Shown here: piece by piece, positions 44,461-59,874 of the stretch
Numbering within the stretch: position 1 is the stretch's first letter
How the letters are laid out: every line of letters begins with the position of its first letter
DNA from: Acidimicrobiales bacterium
Lineage (GTDB): Bacteria > Actinomycetota > Acidimicrobiia > Acidimicrobiales > Palsa-688
NCBI GenBank assembly: GCA_035533095.1
Contig: DATLUM010000037.1
Span: 1 to 64,000 of the forward strand
Direction of reading: 5' to 3'
Length of the DNA stretch: 64,000 bases
The notes under the pieces: model-generated
Told to the model about the DNA's origin: nothing
The model's input: only the letters and a program-made list of their open reading frames with translations
Databases searched by the model: none
Program-made: the position numbers and the translations under genes

Positions 44461-45753
44461 ATGTCGACCATCCGCGAGCTGGCGGAGAGGCATTGGAACG
44501 GTGAGGGCGACCTCGTGTTCGAGCATCACCCGGTGCATCCGGTGTCAGGCCGTCAAGCCGAGGAGATAGACGACGGTGTTCTCTACCTGAAGAGCATCGC
44601 GAGCGTCACTGCCATCGACACCGGCGACGGATTGGTGATGCTCGACACGGGCGGGGTCTTCGATCGGGACGTCGTCTTCGAGGGAGTACGTCACTGGCGC
44701 CCGAACACGCGTCTGGGCGCGGCCGTCTATTCACACCATCACATCGACCACGTCTTCGGGACCGCCCACTTCGAGGAAGAGTCGACCGGGCGGGGATGGC
44801 CGCCCCCGGTCGTCTACGGCCACGCCGCTATCCCGGAGCACTTCCGCCGCTACCAGAAGACGGCAGGCTGGAACGCCGCGATCAACAAGCGCCAGTTCGG
44901 TCTGCCGGTCGACCAGTTCGACTGGCCGGTCGACTACCGGTTCCCCGACGTCACGTACCACGACCGGGTCACCTTCGGCGCCGGTGAGCTCACCTTCGAG
45001 CTGCACCACGGCCGAGGCGAGACCGACGACGCCACCTGGACCTGGGTGCCCGAGCGGCGGTTGCTGCACCCGGGCGACCTCTTCATCTATGCGGTTCCGA
45101 ACGCAGGCAACCCCCAGAAGGTGCAGAGGTATCTGAGCGACTGGGCGGAGTCGTTGCGGGAGATGGCGGCGCTCGGGGCGGAGGTCATGCTGAGCGGTCA
45201 CGGGCTTCCGATCTTCGGGCAGGATCGCATCCGCCAGGCGCTCGGCGACACCGCCGACCTGCTCGACGCGCTCGAGCAGCAGACCCTCACCTTGATGAAC
45301 CGGGGGTGCACGCTCGATGAGGTGATCCACGGCGTCGAGGTTCCTTCGCATTTGAAGGAGAGGCCGTACCTGCGCCCGGTCTACGACCACCCACAGTTCC
45401 TGGTCCGCAACGTGTGGCGCCGATACGGGGGCTGGTACGACGGCGAGCCGGACAACCTTCTCCCGGCCCCTCGCGCAGAGCAGGCTCGCGAATGGGTGGG
45501 CCTGGCCGGCGGCCTCGAAGCCGTGCTGACTCGGGCGGCCGATCTGGCGGCGGCCGGCAACCACCGCCTCTCATGCCATCTGGTCGAGTTCGCGGTGCTG
45601 GCCGACCCTGCTTCGGCGGAAGCGCACAAGGTGCGCTCGGATGTCTACGCTGCACGCGCCAAGACGTACGAGTCGTCCATGGCCCGCAACATCCTCGACC
45701 ACGCTGCCCGGTCGAGCGAGCGGATGCGACGGGATCTCGCCGGCAACCAGTAG
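44461..45753 (+). CDS. MBL-fold alkylsulfatase-like hydrolase
   Basis: A 430-residue metallo-beta-lactamase-fold enzyme. The metal motif HxHxDH is at 92-97 (SHHHIDHVFG), with further ligands in HHGRGETDD and LLHPGDLF. The later segment RNVWRRYGGWYDGEPDNLLP is the dimerisation domain of secondary/primary alkylsulfatases (SdsA1/BDS1 type). It lacks a signal peptide and is shorter than SdsA1, so it may act on intracellular sulfate esters or related substrates. GGGAGGGAGG precedes ATG 44461. Confidence 0.82.
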   Translation: MSTIRELAERHWNGEGDLVFEHHPVHPVSGRQAEEIDDGVLYLKSIASVTAIDTGDGLVMLDTGGVFDRDVVFEGVRHWRPNTRLGAAVYSHHHIDHVFGTAHFEEESTGRGWPPPVVYGHAAIPEHFRRYQKTAGWNAAINKRQFGLPVDQFDWPVDYRFPDVTYHDRVTFGAGELTFELHHGRGETDDATWTWVPERRLLHPGDLFIYAVPNAGNPQKVQRYLSDWAESLREMAALGAEVMLSGHGLPIFGQDRIRQALGDTADLLDALEQQTLTLMNRGCTLDEVIHGVEVPSHLKERPYLRPVYDHPQFLVRNVWRRYGGWYDGEPDNLLPAPRAEQAREWVGLAGGLEAVLTRAADLAAAGNHRLSCHLVEFAVLADPASAEAHKVRSDVYAARAKTYESSMARNILDHAARSSERMRRDLAGNQ

Positions 45754-45775
45754 CCGGCGCACCGGCCGGCGCCGG
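45754..45775. terminator. terminator-like hairpin between convergent genes
   Basis: A 7-bp stem CCGGCGC/GCGCCGG with an eight-base loop lies directly after the alkylsulfatase-like gene and before the convergent small membrane gene. No T-run. Confidence 0.45.
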
Positions 45776-45776
45776 A

Positions 45777-45977
45777 TCAACGGGCGAAGAAGTGCCAGCC
45801 GACCCACATCCAGCCGACGAAGAGGACCACGAGCCGGCGGTTGCTCGCACCGCCGATACGATCCAGAAACCCCTGCACCCCTGTATAGCGGCGGTGGGTG
45901 GCTATCGACACGAGCTCGCACGCGGCGAACAGGGCCGCCACAACCGCCCACACCGCCAGGACGGCGGTCCTCGTCAC
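45777..45977 (-). CDS. DUF6186-like small membrane protein
   Basis: A 66-residue protein with two membrane helices (AVLAVWAVVAALFAACELVS and LVVLFVGWMWVGWHFFAR) around a basic loop. The final GWHFFAR is typical of a small actinobacterial family that I recall as DUF6186. Its ATG overlaps the stop of the upstream membrane gene (ATGA), so the two are translationally coupled. Function unknown. Confidence 0.6.
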   Translation of the reverse strand: MTRTAVLAVWAVVAALFAACELVSIATHRRYTGVQGFLDRIGGASNRRLVVLFVGWMWVGWHFFAR

Positions 45978-46390
45978 GAAGGCTCCGGGGGTGCTGGGCG
46001 GGGCCGGAACAGACCCCAGCCCAGGGACATCCAGAGGAACACGAGGACCGCCTTGGCGGTCTCCGATCTGCTCGTGGCCTCGTCATAGAGCGAGCTCAGC
46101 GTGGGGTAATCGTGGCGGCCGGCGCTCCAGCCGGCGAAGTAGACGGACAGCTGGACGACGGCCAGGACGCCGATCGTGACCACCCAGGGGGTGAGCTTGC
46201 CCGTCCGGTACTTGTCCGGGCGTGCAGTCTTGGGTCCTTCGCGCCGCCGGCGAAGACGGCCGGCCAGTGGAACCCCCATGAGCACGAATCCCACAGAGAC
46301 CAGTACGTCGGCTGTCACGGTGAACGGCTCTGTCGTGGCCACGGCCCACGAGTAGAAGGCTGCGATGACGAGGGCCAACGCGTAGATCAT
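45974..46390 (-). CDS. four-helix membrane protein, function unknown
   Basis: A 138-residue protein from ATG 46390. Hydrophobic helices are IYALALVIAAFYSWAVA, VLVSVGFVLMGVPLAG, VVTIGVLAVVQLSVYFAG and AVLVFLWMSLGWGLF. A basic loop follows the second helix. The final helix, with SLGWGLF, resembles the end of its partner (VGWHFFAR), so the pair may be related or form a complex. The open frame reaches further upstream but lacks helices and runs through GC-rich repeats. Confidence 0.58.
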   Translation of the reverse strand: MIYALALVIAAFYSWAVATTEPFTVTADVLVSVGFVLMGVPLAGRLRRRREGPKTARPDKYRTGKLTPWVVTIGVLAVVQLSVYFAGWSAGRHDYPTLSSLYDEATSRSETAKAVLVFLWMSLGWGLFRPRPAPPEPS

Positions 46391-46568
46391 CGCGCTACGA
46401 CGTACCCGGGGAGGCGGCGCCGTGCACCGGAGCGGGGGCGTGGGGGGCAGCGGGTGGCGGGCAAGTGTCCCCGGTGGGCTCGTACCGTGTCCGTTCAGGG
46501 CGCGCCCTGAGCGGGGGAAAGGGACAGAGAAGGCCGTGTGGTGGGGCCGGCGGATGGCGTACGGCAGG

Positions 46569-46640
46569 AGGCAGGCAGCCCCCGGAGGGCAGCCCGGCCC
46601 CCCCGGGGGGGCAGCCCGACCACCGGGGGGCAGCCGGAAG
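46569..46640. repeat. GCAGCC repeats in GC-rich tract
   Basis: GCAGCC occurs at 46575, 46589, 46611 and 46630, each following or followed by runs of G or C (for example seven C then seven G at about 46598-46611). The block can fold strongly and lies just upstream of the rpoB promoters. Confidence 0.65.
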
Positions 46641-46689
46641 GAAGTACCGGCGGAAGGCCCGAGCCGCAAGGGTTTTTCCGCCGAAGACC

Positions 46690-46718
46690 TTGACCGACCG
46701 GCCTGGTTGCCGTACCCT
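46690..46718 (+). promoter_or_regulatory. rpoB promoter P1
   Basis: -35 TTGACC (46690-46695), 17-base spacer, -10 TACCCT (46713-46718). The start would be near 46725, leaving a leader of about 160 bases. Confidence 0.65.
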
Positions 46719-46754
46719 TCTACGAAAACCACGCCCCTGCGCGCCCCTGGCCCC

Positions 46755-46783
46755 TTGCCATAGCGCCCCGGCCGTCCTAAGAT
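46755..46783 (+). promoter_or_regulatory. rpoB promoter P2
   Basis: -35 TTGCCA (46755-46760), 17-base spacer, -10 TAAGAT (46778-46783). The start would be near 46790, about 100 bases before the TTG start of rpoB. Confidence 0.66.
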
Positions 46784-46887
46784 GGTCTGTTGCCGTGGTC
46801 CCCCGCCTTGCGCCTCCCGACTTTTCGTCGCGGCTTCAGCGCGTCCACACGGCCATCTTCCAGCCCGTTCTCCCCCAGGAGTAGGTC

Positions 46888-54434
<7,547 letters not shown>

Positions 54435-54989
54435 CGAGGCCGGCTTCGCACGAAACAGCGGTGTAGTCGCCGGATCCTCGAACAGCTGTGGATCCTCGAC
54501 GAGCTCCCGGCTTGGCTCCCGACCCGCAACCATCTGTCCCGCCTCGCCAGCGCACCACGCCACCATCTCGCCGACCCGGCCCTAGCCGCACGCTTGTTGG
54601 GCATCGGCGCCGACGGCCTGATCGACAACGCCCCGACCGGTCCGGAGGTCCCACGCGACGGCACCCTGCTCGGGGCGCTCTTCGAATCGTTGGCCGCTCT
54701 ATCGCTTCGCGTGTACGCGCAAGGCCTGGATGCCGGCGTCGCCCACCTCCGCACCCATTCAGGCGATCGGGAGGTCGACATGATCGTGGAGCGGGGGGAC
54801 GGGCGTGTCGTCGCGGTGGAGGTCAAGTTGTCCCAGGCGGTCAATGACCGCGACGTCCGGCATGTGCGATGGCTCGCCCAGCGCATCGGAGACGACCTCC
54901 TGGACGCCATAATCCTCACAACTGGTGCAGAGGCGTACCGCCGCCCAGACGGCATAGGAGTCGTTCCCCTCGCGCTGCTCGGCCCTTAG
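54435..54989 (+). pseudogene. truncated DUF4143-type ATPase gene (C-terminal part only)
   Basis: Directly after the rpoC stop, one frame reads ILEQLWILDELPAWLP, LADPALAARLLGIGADGLID, GTLLGALFESLAALSLRVYA, REVDMIVERGDGRVVAVEVK and ends at 54989. This is the C-terminal nuclease-like part (DUF4143) of the AAA+ 'ATP-binding protein' family. The N-terminal ATPase with Walker motifs is absent and no good start lies before this homology; the only in-frame starts are TTGs near 54594. It looks like a remnant created when the region next to rpoC was rearranged. Confidence 0.68.
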
Positions 54990-55398
54990 CCTCCCACCGG
55001 AACCGACTCCCGGACCTGCGAGACGAGCGTGGAGACGATCGCCTGCAGCGCGCGCTTTCGCATCCGGTAGAAGTTCGCAGAAGCCGGGGGGCGGCCGCGG
55101 GGTTCTCGGCCACCGCGGAGGAGATCTCAGCCGCCTGAGCCGGCGACAGGTCGCCGGCCTTGAAGGCGCCGGCCAGCTCGGGTTGGGCCACAAGTTGTTC
55201 CGCGGTGTCCAGGGTGCGCTGCGCCGAGCCGAGAGGAACACCAGAAACCTGGGACAGCCACTCCCGGGGGGACTGCGCTCCGTCGCGCGCCCACTGGTGG
55301 CACTCCACCGCCCTGGCCGCCATCAGGGTCTTGCCCGCGGCGGACAGGCGCTCGCCACGCTCGAACAGCGACACGAGCCGGGCGGCGTCAGCAGTCAT
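54916..55398 (-). pseudogene. truncated DUF222/13E12-type HNH endonuclease gene
   Basis: From ATG 55398 the protein reads LVSLFERGERLSAAGKTLMA, SPREWLSQVSGVPLGSAQRT and SPAQAAEISSAVAENPAAAP. That is the N-terminal domain of the actinobacterial DUF222 (13E12) family, which normally continues to a C-terminal HNH nuclease. Homology stops near 55075; beyond it the frame becomes Arg/Ser-rich and overlaps the DUF4143 remnant. The nuclease half is gone, so it is probably inactive. Confidence 0.65.
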
Positions 55399-55496
55399 CG
55401 AAAGGGGCGGGAAGAGCCGGTTGACTACCCGGTCGGCGGCTGGCTAGATATAGGTCAGTAGGTGCTTACTTATCGGTGCGTGGGGAACGACCACCG

Positions 55497-56942
55497 TTAC
55501 CAGTGTTTCGGGATGTTGCCGTACAACTCCGCCCAGACCGTGTCCCGGTGGCGTTCGAGCCATCCTTCGAGTCCAGCCGATGTTTCCTTGTCACCGTAGG
55601 TGAAAGGGTCCCACCACACGGATCCGCCCTCGACGTCGATCTCGTCCTTTGCTCCGGTCTCGTCTTTCTCGCCCGCCTGGAGGATCTCACGATGGTCGAG
55701 GAACCAATCCGACACGTCTTCGTTCATTCGCGGGCCCATGTTGTTGACCAGGCGGTACATGTAGTCGAAGACCTCCTGGCCTCCCGGGAAGTTGGCGAGG
55801 CTCTCCTGGGGGATCATCGGGACCTGGCCCGCCGGGGTCGAGCTCTTGTCCACGTAGGCCCACTGGCGGTTCTGCTCGTCCTGATAGCGGGCCAGCACCT
55901 TGATCCCTCTCAGACAGGCCTGGGTGAGGGGCAGGTAGTACTTGTTCCAGAGGTCACCGATGAACGGAACCGCCTTCACGAACGAGAGCCCCACGCCGAT
56001 GGCGGACATGGTGGCGTCCATCTCGTCGACCGTGCGGTCGATGGAATCCTTCGGATCGTGTCCGATCCCCACGATGTCGGCGATCACGCCGGCTGCCGAC
56101 AACATCTGGTTGACGTGCTCGAGGCCCTCCGACAACGTGCTCTTGCCCTGCAGTAGCTCCATGAGCTCGTCCTCCTCGACCTCCTCCTCCCCGGGGCCCA
56201 CGATCTTGACGACGCCCCGGATACGGTCGGCCCACTGAGCGACCTTGGTCGCTGACTCGGAGTACTTCTTGATCCCCTCGAGGCCTTCCTTGGCGGCTTC
56301 GACTCCCTCCTTGTCTCCTTCGAGGAATCGGTTGTGGAGCTCCTCGGCGACCTGGGCTTCCTCGGCGGAGGTGGAGCGGGCTTTGACATTTTCGAGCGCG
56401 CCCTGCACCTTCTTCTTGACTGCGTTCGTCAAGTCCCTGTAGTCGTCTGCCACGTACTTTCCGAGCTGGCGCAGGGCGTCGGTTTCTTCTCCGCTCAGGG
56501 CGTCGGCAGATTTCAACTGAAGCAGGCGCTCGATCTCCGAGCGGAGTGAGGTGTTGATGATCTGATCGCAGCCCCGTTGGATGTCGGGCAGGTCGACAGC
56601 CTCTTTCAGATTCAATAAGACGTCTTCCATCCGCTCGAGGCCGCGAACAGCGTCGCCGTTGGTCAGGGCGGTGCCGATCTTGAACGGGATCACCCACCCG
56701 GTGCTCTGGGCTCCACCGGCCGGCTGGGCAGCCTGAGCGGTGTCCGCCGTCTGCCCGGGCAGCCGCTGCACCACCAAGGTGCGCGCGGCCTTGTTGCCGG
56801 CGAGACGTTGGATGTCGAGGACAGCGGCGGGAACGAGCGCACCAAGAGGAGCGCCGATCACACTCGTCTGGCCGGCACGCTCCGTCCGGCGGTCACCAGA
56901 TCCAGCGGCGGCTTCCGCTCCTGCTCGTTGTCGATCTGCCAA
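55497..56942 (-). CDS. candidate effector with injection-system-type leader
   Basis: A 481-residue protein starting at TTG 56942 with GAGGAAA upstream. Residues 42-60 (LDIQRLAGNKAARTLVVQR) match the short leader 'LQRxxGNxxVxxLxxQR' seen in proteins associated with extracellular contractile injection systems and DUF4157 proteins. The middle is helical and charged (VKKKVQGALENVKARSTSAE, EEEVEEDELMELLQG). A region at about 285-345 contains two amphipathic/hydrophobic stretches (MLSAAGVIADIVGIG and IGVGLSFVKAVPFIGDLW), which could insert in membranes. No enzyme motif is recognised and no injection-system structural gene lies in the window. Confidence 0.66.
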   Translation of the reverse strand: MADRQRAGAEAAAGSGDRRTERAGQTSVIGAPLGALVPAAVLDIQRLAGNKAARTLVVQRLPGQTADTAQAAQPAGGAQSTGWVIPFKIGTALTNGDAVRGLERMEDVLLNLKEAVDLPDIQRGCDQIINTSLRSEIERLLQLKSADALSGEETDALRQLGKYVADDYRDLTNAVKKKVQGALENVKARSTSAEEAQVAEELHNRFLEGDKEGVEAAKEGLEGIKKYSESATKVAQWADRIRGVVKIVGPGEEEVEEDELMELLQGKSTLSEGLEHVNQMLSAAGVIADIVGIGHDPKDSIDRTVDEMDATMSAIGVGLSFVKAVPFIGDLWNKYYLPLTQACLRGIKVLARYQDEQNRQWAYVDKSSTPAGQVPMIPQESLANFPGGQEVFDYMYRLVNNMGPRMNEDVSDWFLDHREILQAGEKDETGAKDEIDVEGGSVWWDPFTYGDKETSAGLEGWLERHRDTVWAELYGNIPKHW

Positions 56943-57444
56943 CGTGTTTCCTCAGTAGTCAGGTCCTCGGCACAGCGATGTCCGCACTACGTCCGCTGTC
57001 GCCACGTTGCCGAATCCACCACCGGCAATGATCGTCCTGGTTGGGATGTCTATGGGGGCACATCCTCTGCCCCAAGGGGCAGTCAGGGACTGCCGACTCT
57101 GAGCGACGGCAACGCAGGCGGTTTCCGGAGCCGGTATCTGGGGGGACAACCAGGAAGCTCTCGCCCGCCACGAAGGCTCCCGCTACCCGGATCCTGGCGC
57201 TCAGCGAGCAGACGACGCCTACCCTCCTCAAGGACACCTTCACCCGACTGGGCCTCGGTCTCTAGCGCCCTGAACCTGACGCTCCCGGCCGGCGGCTCCG
57301 CCGCGGTCCGGGCCGCAGCGCCCAGCCCTCAACCCCCCGGTGCCCGGCTCGGGCACCGGGGGGTCCAGGGGGCGAGGTGGCGCGCCCCCCGGAGTCGGGT
57401 GGCGAGACACTCTTACCTGTCGCGCGCCCGATCCCCGGGGACGA
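56943..57444. other. intergenic region with no recognised gene
   Basis: About 500 bases. Short frames on both strands have no family features. The only clear structure is the hairpin at 57333-57363. Confidence 0.5.
57333..57363. terminator. strong hairpin, 14-bp stem with 3-base loop
   Basis: CCCCCCGGTGCCCG (57333-57346) pairs perfectly with 57350-57363 around GCT. It lies 80 bases past the stop of the leftward DUF167 gene, so it may terminate or stabilise that transcript, although no T-run follows. Confidence 0.6.
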
Positions 57445-57726
57445 TCACCCCTCGCCGTGAAGCAGCCTCCGTAGTCGGCTTTCGACCACCGGCTCTTGCT
57501 CGGCTGTGGTGGCGATCTCGACGACCTTCCTCCGGCTGGTGGGCCCGCGGGCCAAGGTAACGCTCGAGGGCGGCACGCCGAGCGACATGGCCAGCGCGCG
57601 CAGCGCTGCACGGGTCCCGCGTTCGCGCTCGGCCGGCTCGGCGACGCGTACGACGAGCGCTCCGTCATGGCTCTCACCCACTGCGCCCTTCGAGGCGCCT
57701 GGCCGAACGAGGATCTCCACCCGCAC
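57445..57726 (-). CDS. DUF167-family protein
   Basis: A 93-residue protein. GTG 57726 starts VEILVRPGASKGAVGE, followed by ALVVRVAEPAERERGTRAAL and SVTLARGPTSRRKVVEIA, the pattern of DUF167 (YggU/C15orf40 family), small proteins of unknown role often coded near YggT and cell-division genes. The open frame extends over the end of the next gene upstream, so the short form is preferred. It trails the sugar transferase gene by 71 bases. Confidence 0.78.
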   Translation of the reverse strand: MRVEILVRPGASKGAVGESHDGALVVRVAEPAERERGTRAALRALAMSLGVPPSSVTLARGPTSRRKVVEIATTAEQEPVVESRLRRLLHGEG

Positions 57727-57797
57727 CGACCCATTCTCCCCGGACCCGGACGGCCCGGCCAGGGTGGGCAAGGCTCGGGGCCGAAGGCCCTGGGCAC

Positions 57798-58718
57798 TCA
57801 GTAGGCGCCGCCGCCTGCGAGCACCGCCGGGACGGTCACCACGATGAGACGCAGGTCGGTCCACACGGACGAGTCTCGGATGTACCCGAGATCCATCTCG
57901 ACCATCTGGCCGTACGAGAGTTCCGAGCGGCCGCAAACCTGCCAATGGCATGTGAGTCCGGGCCGTACCGCGTGGCGCTGACCGTCGATCGGGCCGAACG
58001 AATCGCTCTCCAGAGGAAGGGGGCGGGGTCCGACCAGCGACATCTCCCCCTTCAACACGTTGACAAGCTGCGGAAGCTCGTCAACGGAGTACCGCCTGAT
58101 GATTGCTCCTACCTTCGTGATCCGCGGGTCTTGCTTGATCTTGAACAGAAGGCCGTCGGACTCGTTGCGGTCACGGAGATCGACCAGCATCTGGTCCGCC
58201 TCTGGGACCATCGAGCGGAACTTCAGCATCTCGAAGCTTCGACCGTGTCGGCCGCAGCGACGCTGGCGGTAGAAGACGGGTCCCGGCGATTCCAGCCGTA
58301 TCGCGAGAGCGATGATGGTAAGGATCGGGAGCAACGCAATCAATGCGAGCAGCGACAGCGCGACGTCCAACGTTCGCTTCACCGCTCGCCGTGCCCACGA
58401 CCAGCCCGGCCAGTCCTCACCCAGGTCGACGAGGAACTGCATCTCGGACGTTGCGCGGTGGAGCTCCGGTGCCTCCGCACCAGCGTCCTTCTCCAGCTCG
58501 GAAATGTTCCTCTCCAGCCGCACCCCTGACGCCGCGGTCCGAGCATCCTGCGGTGAGTTGACCTGCTCCCGAATCAACTGACTCCCTCCGGCGGTCGTAT
58601 TGCTGGCCCCCCCAACCTTGTGCAGGTGTGCCGTGGTACTAGTCATTCGCCCCAAAGGCCGGATTTCCTCCTGGAACATGCCGGCGAAAGGGTCCATTTC
58701 CTCCCCGTGTGGTGCCAT
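57798..58718 (-). CDS. exopolysaccharide sugar-1-phosphate transferase
   Basis: A 306-residue membrane enzyme that loads the first sugar phosphate on undecaprenyl phosphate. After a Ser/Thr-rich cytoplasmic N terminus of about 110 residues comes one membrane helix (LSLLALIALLPILTIIALAI), then the catalytic core: SPGPVFYRQRRCGRHGR, FEMLKFRSM, YSVDELPQLVNVLKG, EMSLVGPRPLP and HAVRPGLTCHWQVCGR. This is the single-helix PF02397 form. It diverges from the WecG-type gene, and both likely build the same polymer. Confidence 0.87.
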   Translation of the reverse strand: MAPHGEEMDPFAGMFQEEIRPLGRMTSTTAHLHKVGGASNTTAGGSQLIREQVNSPQDARTAASGVRLERNISELEKDAGAEAPELHRATSEMQFLVDLGEDWPGWSWARRAVKRTLDVALSLLALIALLPILTIIALAIRLESPGPVFYRQRRCGRHGRSFEMLKFRSMVPEADQMLVDLRDRNESDGLLFKIKQDPRITKVGAIIRRYSVDELPQLVNVLKGEMSLVGPRPLPLESDSFGPIDGQRHAVRPGLTCHWQVCGRSELSYGQMVEMDLGYIRDSSVWTDLRLIVVTVPAVLAGGGAY

Positions 58719-58876
58719 CTGGACCTCGCCCTAACTAGGATGTTCGGGCTATTAACGTCGCTGCGGTCCGTGACCTACGGCCGGGGGAGAAGAATTCTCG
58801 TAACGTTGGCGCTCCGGACCTGTGGCTCTTCAGCGGCACCCTCGCCAGGTGGCCGTCGGGACGGGGGTGCGCCACC

Positions 58877-59653
58877 TTGAGCAACGCGATTGCCGGACCC
58901 CACGTCGAGCTGATGGGGGTCAGGTTCGACGCCATGACGCTCGAGGAGGTCGTTCTCGCCGTCGATCAGCTGATGGCGAGTAACGGGCTTGCCCAGGTGG
59001 TCACCGCGAACCTCGACTACATGGCGAAAGTCCGGCGGGACCCCGAACTTGCGCGAGTGGTGGGCCGGGCCGACCTCGTCGTGTCAGACGGAGTGCCGCT
59101 GCTCTGGATGGCCCGCTGGAGCGGTCAGCACCTGCCCGGGCGTGTCAACGGCACGGACCTCGTGGTGCGCTTGTTGCAGAGAGCTTCGGCCAGCGGATGG
59201 CAGGTCGCGTTTTTGGGAGGCGAACCCGGTGTGGCGGAGCGAGCCGCCACACAGGCGGCGGCGCAGTGGTCGACACCGGTGGGGGGCGCTTGGCCCCTCA
59301 CACCCGAGGAGGTCGCGGATCCCGCCTCCAGCCGGGAGGTAGCCATGCAGGTCGGCGCCCTCCGGCGGTCGCTGGTGCTCGTGGGACTCGGAGCCGGTCG
59401 GCAGGACGGATGGATCGACGCCCATCGGGAGTTGCTTGGCGACGGCGTAGCGATCGGTGTGGGTTCGGCCCTCGACTTCGTTGCAGGAACTCGCCGGAGG
59501 GCGCCTCGCTTCTTTCAGCGAGCAGGTCTCGAATGGCTGTGGCGTTTGGCGCTCGAGCCGGGCAGGTTGTGGCACCGATACCTCGTCGAGGACACGGCGA
59601 TCCTCGCGCGCTTCGCGATGTCGACGGTCAGGAGCCGGCTTGGCCATCGGTGA
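58877..59653 (+). CDS. WecG/TagA/CpsF-family glycosyltransferase
   Basis: A 258-residue enzyme that adds a second sugar to a lipid-linked sugar. TTG 58877 is used. Family features: LMGVRFDAMTLEEVV, VVTANLDYMAKVRRD, DLVVSDGVPLLWMARW, WQVAFLGGEPGVAE, LVLVGLGAGRQDGWID, and GVGSALDFVAGTRRRAPRFF with LEWLWRLALEPGRLWHRYL. All are conserved in the WecG/TagA group. It is divergent to the sugar-phosphate transferase by about 160 bases that must hold both promoters. Confidence 0.87.
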   Translation: MSNAIAGPHVELMGVRFDAMTLEEVVLAVDQLMASNGLAQVVTANLDYMAKVRRDPELARVVGRADLVVSDGVPLLWMARWSGQHLPGRVNGTDLVVRLLQRASASGWQVAFLGGEPGVAERAATQAAAQWSTPVGGAWPLTPEEVADPASSREVAMQVGALRRSLVLVGLGAGRQDGWIDAHRELLGDGVAIGVGSALDFVAGTRRRAPRFFQRAGLEWLWRLALEPGRLWHRYLVEDTAILARFAMSTVRSRLGHR

Positions 59654-59684
59654 TCCGGTCTGGCGGCTCCGCTGGCGAGCCGGG

Positions 59685-59870
59685 TCAGACTTGCTTGGTC
59701 GGAGGGCCGATGCAGAGGCCGACGACGTTCCAAGCGGCGACACAGACGAAGTTGGGGTACCCGACCTTCGACCGGTGGGAGGTGCCAGCAGAAGTCGCGA
59801 GCAGCCCGACGACGGCCGACAGGCAAATGGCGGCAACGGCGAAGATGACCAAGGTCCTGCGCAAGTTCAT
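59685..59870 (-). CDS. small exported peptide coupled to ECF sigma gene
   Basis: A 61-residue protein with a signal/anchor helix (LRRTLVIFAVAAICLSAVVG) and a short outside part with two cysteines (NFVCVAAWNVVGLC). ATG 59870 lies four bases beyond the sigma factor stop, with TAGGAGC overlapping that stop. It is therefore translated with the sigma factor and may signal to it. No family recognised. Confidence 0.55.
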   Translation of the reverse strand: MNLRRTLVIFAVAAICLSAVVGLLATSAGTSHRSKVGYPNFVCVAAWNVVGLCIGPPTKQV

Positions 59871-59874
59871 GCTC

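Larger units (their letters stand above)
46391..46887. other. intergenic region upstream of rpoB
   Basis: About 500 bases without a convincing gene. It holds GC-rich repeats (46575-46635), two promoter-like sequences and the rpoB leader. Open frames crossing it are Gly/Pro/Arg-rich shadows. Confidence 0.6.

Noticed and set aside
46465-46884. Open frames just upstream of rpoB
   Set aside because: Composition is Gly/Pro/Arg-rich from GC repeats, with no ribosome-binding site or family features; the promoters lie inside them.
57727-57951. N-terminal extension of the DUF167 frame
   Set aside because: It overlaps the end of the sugar transferase gene and is Arg/Pro-rich without domain features.
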